Source of the DNA: Hyphomicrobiales bacterium
GTDB lineage: Bacteria > Pseudomonadota > Alphaproteobacteria > Rhizobiales > Rhizobiaceae
Direction of reading: 5' to 3'
Assembly (NCBI GenBank): GCA_900474095.1
Contig: UCOA01000017.1
Coordinates: 1-59,104, forward strand
DNA length: 59,104 nt
Shown: positions 40,042 to 48,886 of the stretch, in pieces
How the letters are laid out: each line of letters starts with the position of its first letter
How positions within the stretch are numbered: position 1 is the stretch's first letter
Notes under the pieces: model-generated
What the model saw: only the letters and a program-made list of their open reading frames with translations
The model's database searches: none
Told to the model about the DNA's origin: nothing
Made by a program: the position numbers and the translations under genes

Positions 40042-40063
40042 TTGATTTTTACGTAAACGTCAA
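40042..40063. promoter_or_regulatory. LiuR-like operator upstream of the acyl-CoA dehydrogenase operon
   Basis: TTGA-TT-TTTACGTAAA-CG-TCAA: a perfect 10-bp palindrome TTTACGTAAA inside matching TTGA/TCAA ends. It lies 79 bp upstream of the dehydrogenase start. The ACGTAAACGT core resembles sites of the MerR-family LiuR regulator of branched-chain amino acid and fatty acid breakdown (recalled). No liuR gene is in the window. Confidence 0.5.
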
Positions 40064-40172
40064 TATTTGTTTGTTCAAGACAGTGCGAGCCTCTCGCGAT
40101 GGACGGACCGCAACAAAACTGTCATGGAACCTGAATAAAGCGAAGTCTGGCTTCCTCCCGGGATCACGCCGC

Positions 40173-41165
40173 ATGAATCTCATCTCCTCTGAAATCCCAG
40201 GCCTTGTCTGGGCCTATCGTTTTCTGCCGGGCGAAAGCCGCTGCCTGCGGATCGCCGCAGATTCCTCGATAAACGCTCTGACGGAAGGCGAAGGCTGGGT
40301 CTGGTTGCACCTGGCGCTGAGCGATGCCCGGACTCCTGCGCTGATCGAGCGCATTGCCACCCTGCCGCAGGGCGCGCTTTCGACACTGACCAGCCATGAC
40401 ACGCAGGCAGCCGTCATCGTCTCCGACGATATGGTCTATGGCACCCTGGTCGATTTCGAGCGCACCTTCGACGCCGTGACGAAAACCATTGGCTGGCTGC
40501 ATTTTGCCGTCACAGACAAGCTCATCATCACCACGCGTCTGCATCCGCTGCGCAGCATCGACCGGGTCAAGGCCGCCGTCGAAAAGAACGCGCGCTGTAC
40601 CCAACCGATCGACCTGTTCGAAATGATGGTCGTCGAGTTCCAGCGCACGCTGATCAGCCTCGTGCTGGAGTTGACGGAAGACCTCAACGAGATCGAAGAC
40701 GATGTCTATGGCGAGGCTGGCCACAACCATCAGCCGCGCCTTGCCCCGTTGCGCCGAACCGCCGTGCGCCTGCACCGGCACCTTCGCACGCTGCTGGCCT
40801 TGTTGCGGCGCGCCGGAACCTCGGAGGAGGATGAAGTGCCGCCAGGCTTCATCGACGTGGCGGAGCGCCTCTCGGACCGGTTGGAAGCCGTCGACCGCGA
40901 CGTTTTTGCGTTGCAGGAACGCGCGCGCCTGCTGCACGAAGAAATCGACAGCAAGCTGTCTTCCGAAACAAACCGGCACCTCTACATCCTGTCGCTGATG
41001 ACAGCCTTCCTGCTACCGCCGACGCTGGTCACCGGCTTCTTCGGCATGAACACCAGCAGCCTGCCCTTTGCCGACGGCGTGCACGGCACGTTGCTCGCCG
41101 GGTTGTTCATCCTGCTTTCGATGGGCTTTGCCTGGACGATCCTCAAGCGGATCGGAATTCTCTGA
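40173..41165 (+). CDS. CorA/ZntB-family divalent cation transporter
   Basis: A 330-residue funnel-shaped transporter. The large cytoplasmic part ends in two C-terminal helices with the pore motif GMN in FFGMNTSSLPF, the CorA family signature, and a second helix (LAGLFILLSMGFAWTIL). Mg2+, Zn2+ and Ni2+ are all possible. ATG 40173 is chosen as the first start with protein-like downstream sequence; the region upstream includes the LiuR-like site and is not coding. Confidence 0.9.
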   Translation: MNLISSEIPGLVWAYRFLPGESRCLRIAADSSINALTEGEGWVWLHLALSDARTPALIERIATLPQGALSTLTSHDTQAAVIVSDDMVYGTLVDFERTFDAVTKTIGWLHFAVTDKLIITTRLHPLRSIDRVKAAVEKNARCTQPIDLFEMMVVEFQRTLISLVLELTEDLNEIEDDVYGEAGHNHQPRLAPLRRTAVRLHRHLRTLLALLRRAGTSEEDEVPPGFIDVAERLSDRLEAVDRDVFALQERARLLHEEIDSKLSSETNRHLYILSLMTAFLLPPTLVTGFFGMNTSSLPFADGVHGTLLAGLFILLSMGFAWTILKRIGIL

Positions 41166-41172
41166 AAAGCAC

Positions 41173-41200
41173 AAAAAGGCCGGAGACAACGTCTCCGGCC
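41173..41200 (-). terminator. Terminator for the BA14K gene (minus strand)
   Basis: A perfect 10-bp stem, GGCCGGAGAC and GTCTCCGGCC, around the loop AAC. Its A tract on the plus side (AAAAA) becomes the U tract on the minus strand, so it ends the BA14K transcript; it may also stop corA read-through. Confidence 0.85.
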
Positions 41201-41229
41201 GGTTGGTGCTTCCAGAAGCGAACATCAAA

Positions 41230-41700
41230 TCAATACGGCGAAACGCACTGCCGGCGCGGACCGCCGTAAGGCTGGTACGTGTTGTCGTAGGCGCGGTAGC
41301 TGCGATAGCGGTTTGCGCACCATTCAACATGGCTGCCGCCGTAGCGTACAGGCGGCTGTGACAGGGCTCCACCGATGATCGCGCCGGTCGCAAAAGCGCC
41401 GAGAGGGAACCAGTAGCCGTTATATTCGCGATAGCCCGGACGGTAGTAGCGATAACCACGATGACCGCGGTAGTAAGAGTAGTCGCCTCGGCGATAATAG
41501 CGATCGTAGTCGCGGCGACGTTGACCGGAGCGATCGCGCCAGCGTTCCTCATCACCGCGGTAATATTGCACAGTCTCGACATTACTTGCACGCTCTGCCG
41601 GCACCGGAATCGGAGTGAACGCCTGCGATGGGGTGAAGGACGTCGTCAGCATCACGGCCGAGAGGGCCAAAGACGCCATTTTTAAACTGAAAACACCCAT
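41230..41700 (-). CDS. BA14K family secreted protein
   Basis: A 156-residue protein: signal peptide ([18 protein letters not shown]), a long Tyr/Arg-rich region with repeated RRxDYxxYYR and GYRYYRPGY, a short hydrophobic span ([13 protein letters not shown]) and the BA14K C-terminal motif [19 protein letters not shown] ending QCVSPY. In Brucella the group is immunoreactive and membrane associated; function in rhizobia is unknown. ATG 41700 (GGAG 7 nt upstream) is preferred over ATG 41712. Confidence 0.85.
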   Translation of the reverse strand: MGVFSLKMASLALSAVMLTTSFTPSQAFTPIPVPAERASNVETVQYYRGDEERWRDRSGQRRRDYDRYYRRGDYSYYRGHRGYRYYRPGYREYNGYWFPLGAFATGAIIGGALSQPPVRYGGSHVEWCANRYRSYRAYDNTYQPYGGPRRQCVSPY

Positions 41701-41935
41701 GGGTTTCTCCATCTATTTTTTTGTGAACGAGATCTTCTTGCCAAATCAACGGTCCGCGGCGCCTTTTTGTTCCACGAACTACCACAGATAAGCACATCCG
41801 CCGCGTTCGCGACAGACGTGCTGTGGCGTACCCTGCGATTCCTCAAGGGTGCAGCAGAGGGGGGTCAAAGCAAAAACCGCCCGCAAGGTTCAAGGCGTTA
41901 ACCCTCGGTTAACCCTGTTTCAGCACCCTCTTATT

Positions 41936-42913
41936 ATGGAAAAGCGCCGGTTTATCAGCTTGGGCATGTTTTTCCGCCTCGCCGTCATCCTCGGCGTCGC
42001 GCTGACCTCGGGCGGCATTGAAGCCCGGGACCTCCTGCCGTGGAGATCCAAGGACACCGCACTGGTCGTCGACGCCTACGAGATGAACATCATCGACTGG
42101 GATGAGATGCTGAAGGACAAGCGCATCGCCGGTTTCATCTCCAAGGCGTCGGACGGCCTGCCGGAGAGTTTCACCTGCACGGGAGATCACGGCGGCGACA
42201 CCGTCGCCCACTGCAAGACGATGTGGCGGAAATATGCGGTGAGCCGCGAGCTCTACCAGACACGGCGGCTCATTGCCCGGGCAAACGGCCTGCTGTGGGG
42301 TGCCTACCACCTCGCCCGCCCAGGCAATCCGGTCGACCAGGCCAATCATTTTCTCGACTATGCCGACCCACGCGACGACGAACTGATGGTGCTCGACCTC
42401 GAGGGCATCGACGCAGAGAAATACATGTCCCTCGAGGATGCGGCTATTTTCGCCGGACACATCAAGACGCGCACCGGCCGTTACCCGATGCTCTATACCA
42501 ACCACGCCACCGCCAAATACATCGCCGCCAGCCGAGACCGTTTCCCGATCCTGTCGCGCCTGCCGCTCTGGTATGCCCGCTACAAGCCTGGCATACGCAA
42601 CGTCTTCCCCATGGGAAACTGGGACAGCTACGCGCTCTGGCAATTCTCGTCCGCGGCGAACTGCAGCAAACGGCGCTGCCCCTACCGTGTCGCCGGAACC
42701 CTGACCGACATCGACGTCAACGTCGCCGCGATGAATGCCAAGGCCCTCAAGGCCGTATGGGCGAAAGGAGAACTCCTGCCCGCCAAACCGCTGGACAAGC
42801 CGCTGCTGATCGCCACCGGTAAGGGCAGCGTCTCCGCGGGCGCCGGCATTGGCGTCGATCTGACGTTGACGGGGTCAATCCGCAGGGTTTCCAACGCCCT
42901 GGCTTTGAGGTAA
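41936..42913 (+). CDS. Glycoside hydrolase family 25 (lysozyme-like) protein
   Basis: A 325-residue protein with an N-terminal membrane/signal helix (FFRLAVILGVALTSGGIEA). The GH25 barrel shows VVDAYEMNIIDWDEM at the first strand, KASDGL, GLLWGAYHLARPG and the catalytic acid pair DLEGID, then LWYARYKPG and LWQFSSA. It may cut peptidoglycan in the periplasm or outside. No clear Shine-Dalgarno lies before ATG 41936, so the start is moderately certain. The RTX gene follows. Confidence 0.85.
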   Translation: MEKRRFISLGMFFRLAVILGVALTSGGIEARDLLPWRSKDTALVVDAYEMNIIDWDEMLKDKRIAGFISKASDGLPESFTCTGDHGGDTVAHCKTMWRKYAVSRELYQTRRLIARANGLLWGAYHLARPGNPVDQANHFLDYADPRDDELMVLDLEGIDAEKYMSLEDAAIFAGHIKTRTGRYPMLYTNHATAKYIAASRDRFPILSRLPLWYARYKPGIRNVFPMGNWDSYALWQFSSAANCSKRRCPYRVAGTLTDIDVNVAAMNAKALKAVWAKGELLPAKPLDKPLLIATGKGSVSAGAGIGVDLTLTGSIRRVSNALALR

Positions 42914-43049
42914 AACAGCGCCGAACGACAACGTTTGGTAGCAATGCATTTAGCGTCGGGATTGAAATTCGTCCAGACGCAATCCCTGTTTACTCTTTGG
43001 CCGACAACGGTTCAAAAAACGAACCCCGCCCCACGCACCTAATGAGCAG

Positions 43050-44712
43050 ATGACGACGAAGATTGTGATCAGCAGCGACAGCTCGACGCCGGTTTCGGTG
43101 CTCGAGGGGGACACCGAATTTATCGTCGACGAGGACGTGACCCTGTCGACGGCCGCGACGGCCATCGTTGCGACCGGCGCGGCGATCGGCCGTTATTTCT
43201 ATATCAACGGCACCGTCATCTCCGCGTCGAGCGATGTCTTCCAGTTCGGTACGACCAACGTTGCCGACAGCCAGAGCCGGTTTGACGTCAGCAGTACCGG
43301 CAAGGTTTCCGGGAACGATTACGGCCTCAAGCTCGATCCTCGACTTGAGCAATGCCGGCACCATCGAGGCGCGGCTGACGGCGATCACGGCTGCGGGCGA
43401 GGCAACGCAGGTCGTCAATTCCGGCCTGATCACTTCATCGGCAGGCATGGGAATAGCCGTTTCCGGCAGTGCCGCCGTCATCATCAATCACGGCAGGACG
43501 CATGCCGAAACCACAGCGGCAGAACTTTCCGGTGCAAATGCTCTCTTCACTAACAATGGCGAGCTGCGCTCCGACACCTTTTATGCCCTGTTTTCGAGCG
43601 GCGAAGGGGCGGTGCTCACCAACCACGGCACGGTCATCGCCAATGGCACCGCCATTCTGTCCTCCGGCGTCGCCGCCATCATCACCAATGACGGCGGGAC
43701 GAGTTCCACCACCGGTTATGCGATCGCGGCGAAGGGCGGTGACGCCACGATCACCAACAGCGGCACGATAAGCGCTGGCAAAGCTGCGATCCTTCTCACC
43801 GGAAATAGCGGTACCGTCACCAATGACGGCCTGATCGAGACTTCCGCCTATGCCATCGCCATATCGGCGGATGACGCGACGATCACCAACAACAAGACCA
43901 TCACGGCGGGCGGCGGCGTCAAACTGGCTGGGGCGAACGGCACGCTCACCAATCACGGCACGGTCACAGGCACGAGCCTGTCCGCGGCCGCGGTCGATTT
44001 CTCCGGCGCATCCAAATCCAGCCTCAACAATACCGGCCTGATATCGGCGAAATCGCTGGCCTTTCTCGGCGGCGATGGCATCCAGTCCGTGTTCAACAGC
44101 GGCACCCTCACCGGCGCGGTCAAGCTCGGCGGTGGAAACGACTATTTCGACGGCAACGGCGGTCAGGTGAACGGCATTGTTTATGGCGGCACCGGCAATG
44201 ATGTCTACGTGATCAGCGCCGCCACGATCAAACTGTCGGAAGCCTCCCGCGGCGGCACAGACCTCGTCAAGGCGAGCGTGTCTGTCACGCTCGGAAGCTA
44301 TTTCGAGAACCTGACGCTGAACGGCACGGTGAGCATCAATGCCACGGGCAACACGCTCGCCAACCGGCTTCACGGCAACAGCGGCAAGAACAGTATCGAC
44401 GGCTTGGCCGGCAGCGATCTGATCTGGGGCCACGCCGGCGCCGACAGGCTGACCGGCGGCTCCGGCGCCGACCAGTTCGTCTTCAATACCGGCGACGGCA
44501 AAGACAAAATCACCGATTTCGCCGCCACCGGCTCGATTCACGACACTCTCGACCTAGCGGGTCTGGCAAGCATCACCAGCTACGCGGACCTTAGGAAGAA
44601 CCATATGCATCAGGTCGGCAGCGATGTGCTGATCGATGGGCGGAATGGCGACAGCATCCTGCTGAAGAACCTGAAGCTGGTGGCGTTGGACAAGGGCGAT
44701 TTTCTGTTCTAG
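43050..44712 (+). pseudogene. RTX/hemolysin-type calcium-binding protein, frameshifted
   Basis: Two frames make one protein. From ATG 43050 the first reads TTKIVISSDSSTPVSVLEGD and continues to GNDYGLKLD near 43340; the homologous sequence then goes on in the next frame (LDLSNAGTIEARLTAITAAG) to the stop at 44712. The join needs a shift near 43325-43345. The long middle has repeated ITNxGTI/LTNHGTV beta-helix units; the C-terminus has Ca-binding nonapeptides (GLAGSDLIWGHAGADRLTGG, GGSGADQFVF) and a tail for type I secretion. About 553 residues if joined. Whether this is a real mutation or a sequencing error cannot be told here. Confidence 0.75.
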
Positions 44713-44810
44713 CCGCGTCCAGCTCCAGCCATGACACTTGCCGGCTGCCGCCTGCTCCTGCCCTCCACGGAAACGGGGCGACAGTCGTTCCGCCGCCCAT
44801 CGCCTACGTC

Positions 44811-45116
44811 TTACACGGCCGCCGGGGTCTCGCGTTGAGCCGACCGGCCATAGGGCAGCGGCGCTGCCATGATTGCCGGCATGTTGGCCTCCAGGCATGC
44901 GGCAATAAACGCCTCACGGGCGACCGCCGCCGGCGTCATCAGGTTCAGGGCCCGCCTGCAGGACGACACGGCGCGATCGTAGCGCTCTCCTCGCTTGAGC
45001 GGCCATTCGTTTTCCAGAAAATCAAGGGCTTCGTAGACGCTACTGAAGTTGCGTTCCAAACCGGACCGCAAGGTCACTTTCAGGGGATGGGTCCACGGAA
45101 CATCGCGAATAGTCAT
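44811..45116 (-). CDS. DUF982 domain protein
   Basis: A 101-residue protein of a family abundant in rhizobia, often many copies per genome. The domain pattern is visible: VTLRSGLERNFSSVYEALDF, then LENEWP, GERYDRAVSSCRRALNLM and AREAFIAACLEANM. Function unknown. AGGAGG lies about 7 nt before the ATG. Confidence 0.9.
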   Translation of the reverse strand: MTIRDVPWTHPLKVTLRSGLERNFSSVYEALDFLENEWPLKRGERYDRAVSSCRRALNLMTPAAVAREAFIAACLEANMPAIMAAPLPYGRSAQRETPAAV

Positions 45117-45223
45117 CTTTTTTCCTCCTTTTTGGCTACCTCTTCGCGGGTATCGGAGGATAATATTGGCAACGAGAGCAGTTCGTTCAAGGTTCTCCAG
45201 CCCTTTAAACCAACCACCCGATC

Positions 45224-45310
45224 AAATAATCAAAGGCCCCTTTCTGCGTAGAAAGGGGCCAAAGGCATACGTACTAAAATCGGTGCAAGAGACTCGTCTC
45301 TTGCGTCGCT
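45224..45310 (-). ncRNA. Candidate small RNA or structured leader (minus strand)
   Basis: The 440-bp gap between DUF982 and the small lipoprotein has two strong hairpins: a 9-bp stem GCAAGAGAC/GTCTCTTGC at 45285-45304 and, 24 bp further on the minus strand, an 11-bp stem GGCCCCTTTCT/AGAAAGGGGCC at 45235-45260 followed by TTTGATTATTTG. The second looks like an intrinsic terminator, so a minus-strand RNA of at most about 200 nt is plausible. GTACTAAA-type repeats flank the first hairpin. The other bases of the gap hold nothing I can name. Confidence 0.4.
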
Positions 45311-45557
45311 GATTGTACTAAATTGGCAGGCGCCAACAAGTAACGTTTTCCGACAAAGGGTCTTCTGCGCGTTACCGAAGATGTCGAGAAGGGCGGAAAT
45401 CTCGTCGCTGCACGGTGCGTCGAAAAATTAGAAGCGGACCCGGCCGATCATCTCGCCACCGACGTAACAACCTGGCTTGCCATCGAAGGTTATTTGAGAC
45501 AGAGTCTCGGTATGGTTGCTCCTGAGCTTTGAGCAAGCTGCCATGAAGGAGAACATC

Positions 45558-45722
45558 ATGCCTGTCAGATCTCTCATGGCCGTTGCCGCAATCGCGCTCT
45601 TATCACTGTCGGGATGCGCGAGCACCGGCGCCGGCAACACAACCTATAGCCAATGGCAAGGCGCATACCCTCAACCCTATTTCGGCGCGGTAGACACCGG
45701 CGGCGTGCGCGTTTCCTACTAA
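45558..45722 (+). CDS. Small lipoprotein, 54 aa
   Basis: MPVRSLMAVAAIALLSLSGC ends in the lipobox LSGC; the mature part is only 35 residues (STGAGNTTYSQWQGAYPQPY and FGAVDTGGVRVSY). AAGGAG 7 nt before the ATG makes translation likely. Outer-membrane lipoprotein by prediction; role unknown. Confidence 0.75.
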   Translation: MPVRSLMAVAAIALLSLSGCASTGAGNTTYSQWQGAYPQPYFGAVDTGGVRVSY

Positions 45723-45874
45723 CGCGCGGACTTCCAGTCGCGTTCGTTTTGTCGATCAAGACCTGCCGTTGTTTGCAGGCCGGTCAGGTGCGCTTCGGAC
45801 ATTGAAATGAAACTGTCCTCCCGCTGGCAAGCGAGGGGGCACCGATAGCGAAACACGGCTGCGAAGCGGAGTTC

Positions 45875-46969
45875 TCACGCCTCGATCTGCACGTCCCCGA
45901 GTGGCCGCGAACAGCAGGCGAGGATGTAGCCCTCGTCGATCTCGTCGTCGAGGATACCGCCATTATGGTGCATCTCGACCTCACCGGAGACCTTCATGAC
46001 GCGGCAGGTGCCGCAGAGGCCGCCTTCGCAGGCGGCACCGATGCGGACACCTGCGGCACGGGCCGTCTGCAGGATGGTCTGGCCCGGCTGGCACTTGGCT
46101 TCCTTACCGGCCATCGTGAAGGTGACGGTGGAGACGACGGCGGCATCGACCTCGGTCCCTCCCCCGATCGCGAAGTCTTCAGCCGGCGGTGCCGTCGCCG
46201 GCTGGAAGCTCTCCTCGTGATAGCGGTTCATGTCGAAGCCGACGCTTTCCAGCATGGACTTCACGCCGCGCATGAACGGTTCCGGCCCACAGCAGAAGAC
46301 GGTGCGATCGCGGAAGTCCGGAGCTAGCAATGCAACCTTCGAGGTTTCGATACGGCCGCGCAGGCCGTGCCAGCCGTGACGCGGCGCATGCGTCTCGACA
46401 ATGAAGCCGAGATTGAGGTTCGGCATGTTGCGGGAGATGTTCTCGAGTTCGTCACGGAACAGAAGATCGTCCGGCTGGCGGGCGCAGGAAAGGAAGGTGA
46501 CGTCCGTCTGCGGCGCGCAATCGGCCATCCAGCGGGTCATCGACATCATCGGCGTGATGCCGGAGCCCGCCGAGATGAACAGGTATTTTTCGCCGGGATG
46601 GCGCACGAAGGAGAAATCGCCGAGCGGGCCGAAGGCCCTCAGCTTCATGCCGGGCTTCAGGTTCTCGAACATCCAGCGCGTGCCGATGCTCGAGGCCTGC
46701 GCCTTGACGGTCACCGCCACCGAGAATGGCCGCGACGGCGTCGATGACAGCGTATAGGTGCGCATCACCGGATCGTCCGGCTTAACCGGCAGTTCGAGCG
46801 TGACGAACTGGCCCGGCAGGTAGCGGAACCAGCTATCCTTGTCGGCCTTGAAGCCGAAGGTCATCACATCCGGAGCCTCGGCGGTGACGGAGATGCATTC
46901 CAGGAGATGCTGCCGGTCGTTGAACGGCAGCAATTCGTCGAAGTGCCGGAAGGATGAAGCAATCGTCAT
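45875..46969 (-). CDS. gbcB: Reductase component of a glycine-betaine-type Rieske oxygenase
   Basis: A 364-residue electron-transfer protein. FAD domain motif RTYTLSST, NAD domain FISAGSGITPMMS and CCGPEPFM, and a C-terminal plant-type 2Fe-2S ferredoxin (ACEGGLCGTCRVMKVSGE, closing CCSRP), order FAD-NAD-2Fe2S as in GbcB. It passes electrons from NAD(P)H to the Rieske partner encoded 1 bp upstream (stop TGA, one base, then ATG). Pairing with GbcA points to N-demethylation of glycine betaine to dimethylglycine plus formaldehyde, though other quaternary amines are possible. Confidence 0.85.
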   Translation of the reverse strand: MTIASSFRHFDELLPFNDRQHLLECISVTAEAPDVMTFGFKADKDSWFRYLPGQFVTLELPVKPDDPVMRTYTLSSTPSRPFSVAVTVKAQASSIGTRWMFENLKPGMKLRAFGPLGDFSFVRHPGEKYLFISAGSGITPMMSMTRWMADCAPQTDVTFLSCARQPDDLLFRDELENISRNMPNLNLGFIVETHAPRHGWHGLRGRIETSKVALLAPDFRDRTVFCCGPEPFMRGVKSMLESVGFDMNRYHEESFQPATAPPAEDFAIGGGTEVDAAVVSTVTFTMAGKEAKCQPGQTILQTARAAGVRIGAACEGGLCGTCRVMKVSGEVEMHHNGGILDDEIDEGYILACCSRPLGDVQIEA

Positions 46970-46970
46970 G

Positions 46971-48215
46971 TCAGGCGACCCGGACCAGAGGGGTGGAGGC
47001 TCCATGCAGGCGATCCTGCATGAAATTGACGTACCATTCGACGAACTGCATCACGCCGCCTTCATGCTCCGGCGAATAGGGTCCGGGCTGATAGGCGGGC
47101 GAGCGGATGCCGAAGGCATTTTCCTCGACGATCTGGCGATCCTGATCGTTGGTTTCCGTCCAGACATGCGTCAGTTCTTCGAGGTTATAATCGACGCCTT
47201 CGACGGCATCCTTGTGCACCAGCCATTTCGTCGTCACCTGGGTCAGTTCAGGGCCGAGCGGCAGCACGCGGAAGGTGATGGCGTGGTCACCCAAGATGTG
47301 GTTCCACGTGTTCGGATAGTGGAACAGCAACAGCGTGCCGATATTGCCTTGGCTGACATCGTCGGAAAGCTGGCGCTTGACGGCGCGTTTGCCGGACATT
47401 GTGTAGCTCTCGGCATCCTGGATCAGCGGCATGCGGGCGACGCGGAATTGGCCGGTCGGCGACATCCTGAACTCGCTCGGCAGGCCCTCGGCTTCGCACT
47501 TTGCCCAATGCGCGGCAATGATCGGATCGTCCTTGGCGCCCTGCACGCCGGTCGCCGTCGGCGCTTCCGGATAGGTTCGGCAGAGCTCAGGATGATTGGC
47601 GGCGCAGTGGTAGCATTCGCGGTTGTTTTCCCAGACGAGCTTCCAGTTACCCTTCTCGATGATCGTGCTTTCGAACGCGACCTTGGTGTCCTGCATCCTG
47701 TGCGGCGTGACATAGGACGAGACCATGTCGCGCACCGGCTGGAAATCCATAGGCTCGTCGGCGAGGCAGATGAAGATATAGCCGCCGATGGTTTCGCAAT
47801 GGATCGGCTTCAGGCTGTGCTGCGCCTTGTCGAAATCCTCGCCCATCTGGCGGGCGAAGAGCAGCTTGCCGTCAAGCTCGTAGGTCCACTGGTGATAGGG
47901 ACAGACAAGCTTGGCCGACGAGCCCTTCTGGCCGGCGCAGACGCGCGAACCGCGGTGGCGGCACGAATTGTGCAGCGCCCGGACGGTGCCGGTTCGATCG
48001 CGGACGATGACGACCGGATAGTCTCCGACCTGGACAGTAAAGTAGTTGCCGGCCTTCGGGATCTCGCAATCATGACCAATGAACAGCCAGTCCTTGTACC
48101 AGATCTGCTCCATGTCGAGCTTGTAGAGATCGGGATCGGTGTAGAAGGCCTGTTCAAGGCTGTGCCCGTCACGACGGGTCTTCAATTTGCGGAGGACTTC
48201 GCTGTGGAGATCCAT
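46971..48215 (-). CDS. gbcA: Rieske oxygenase, glycine betaine demethylase alpha subunit type
   Basis: A 414-residue oxygenase. Rieske 2Fe-2S ligands C85-x-H87 (SCRHRGSRVCAG) and C105-x2-H108 (VCPYHQW). The mononuclear iron site has the bridging acid and H203/H208 in NRECYHCAANHPEL. Closest family known to me is GbcA of Pseudomonas, which oxidises one methyl of glycine betaine; stachydrine and carnitine oxygenases are relatives. ATG 48215 has AAGGA 8 nt upstream; the longer in-frame extension would run through the leader. Directly preceded on the same strand by a cobalamin riboswitch (gap 132 nt). Confidence 0.85.
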   Translation of the reverse strand: MDLHSEVLRKLKTRRDGHSLEQAFYTDPDLYKLDMEQIWYKDWLFIGHDCEIPKAGNYFTVQVGDYPVVIVRDRTGTVRALHNSCRHRGSRVCAGQKGSSAKLVCPYHQWTYELDGKLLFARQMGEDFDKAQHSLKPIHCETIGGYIFICLADEPMDFQPVRDMVSSYVTPHRMQDTKVAFESTIIEKGNWKLVWENNRECYHCAANHPELCRTYPEAPTATGVQGAKDDPIIAAHWAKCEAEGLPSEFRMSPTGQFRVARMPLIQDAESYTMSGKRAVKRQLSDDVSQGNIGTLLLFHYPNTWNHILGDHAITFRVLPLGPELTQVTTKWLVHKDAVEGVDYNLEELTHVWTETNDQDRQIVEENAFGIRSPAYQPGPYSPEHEGGVMQFVEWYVNFMQDRLHGASTPLVRVA

Positions 48216-48347
48216 GTTCGTTTCCTTGTGCTCGCCACTTTTCGGTCGAGCGGGCTGGAAAGGAACCACCACCGCGCCGGGAGTGCACGGAAATATACTG
48301 GTTCGCCTTCCGGCTGCCCGCCGCAACCAAGACATCAATTTTCGCCA

Positions 48348-48518
48348 CAAGGCTGGTTTCCGGGCTCAGGAGCTGTCCTTTCGGACCGTCACGGCGCCTT
48401 CCCGGATTTCTCCAGTGGCCTTTTGCCGGGTTTCGCTCCACCACCGTTGCGGGGGCAGCGCCGGATTTCGACCGGCTTCCCAATTGTCCGCCTTCCCTAT
48501 AAAGGCGGCACCTTGAGT
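48348..48518 (-). promoter_or_regulatory. Cobalamin (B12) riboswitch in the gbcAB leader
   Basis: Read on the minus strand, the aptamer starts near 48518 with GGTGCCGCC and shows in order GGGAAGCCGGTCGAAATCCG, GCGCTGCCCCCGCAAC, GGCCACTGG, GGGAAGGCG, a GGTCCGAAAGGAC stem and the B12 box GAGCCCGGAAACCAGCC at 48351-48367. All core pieces are in the right order and spacing. It points at gbcA, whose start codon is 132 nt past its 3' end; nothing else on that strand intervenes. Confidence 0.92.
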
Positions 48519-48886
48519 GTCTTCATCTAATCTGGCGCCGCAGCCGGATAGCCGCCGATTAGCGACATCCGGTTCCAGAATGACGACACACGCACAGTTG
48601 AGTTTCGACATGACCGGAGTGGCTATTTTATAAGCAGAAACAATGGCATCTCCTGATTTTTCGGCAGATGACGCCTTTTCCGCCACACGCCGGCAAATTC
48701 TGGGCAGAGACTGTCTCTTTTGCGACATGTTGCGGCGCGGCAGTCCGGCCTGACCGCAAGCCTCGCACCATGGCGCGCGGGTAATACTTGGAAAGACTGC
48801 ATTAACCCTCGCAATGTAGCTTCTTCTCGTGAACGTTTCCGCCGCGGCGTGTCCCCGGCACTCCGGTGCAATCCTGGTGCAGGCCG
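48519..48886. other. Promoter region between the riboswitch and the next gene
   Basis: About 370 bp with no convincing gene, between the minus-strand riboswitch and the plus-strand unknown gene at 48887. Both promoters should lie here. The imperfect dyad GCAGAGACTGTCTC at about 48703-48716 is the only notable repeat. Confidence 0.4.

Noticed and set aside
38305..40056. 583-codon open frame antisense to acyl-CoA dehydrogenase
   Set aside because: Shadow frame; the dehydrogenase has a complete motif set.
46839..48530. 563-codon open frame antisense to gbcA and the riboswitch
   Set aside because: Crosses the riboswitch on the opposite strand and has no family resemblance; gbcA motifs are complete.
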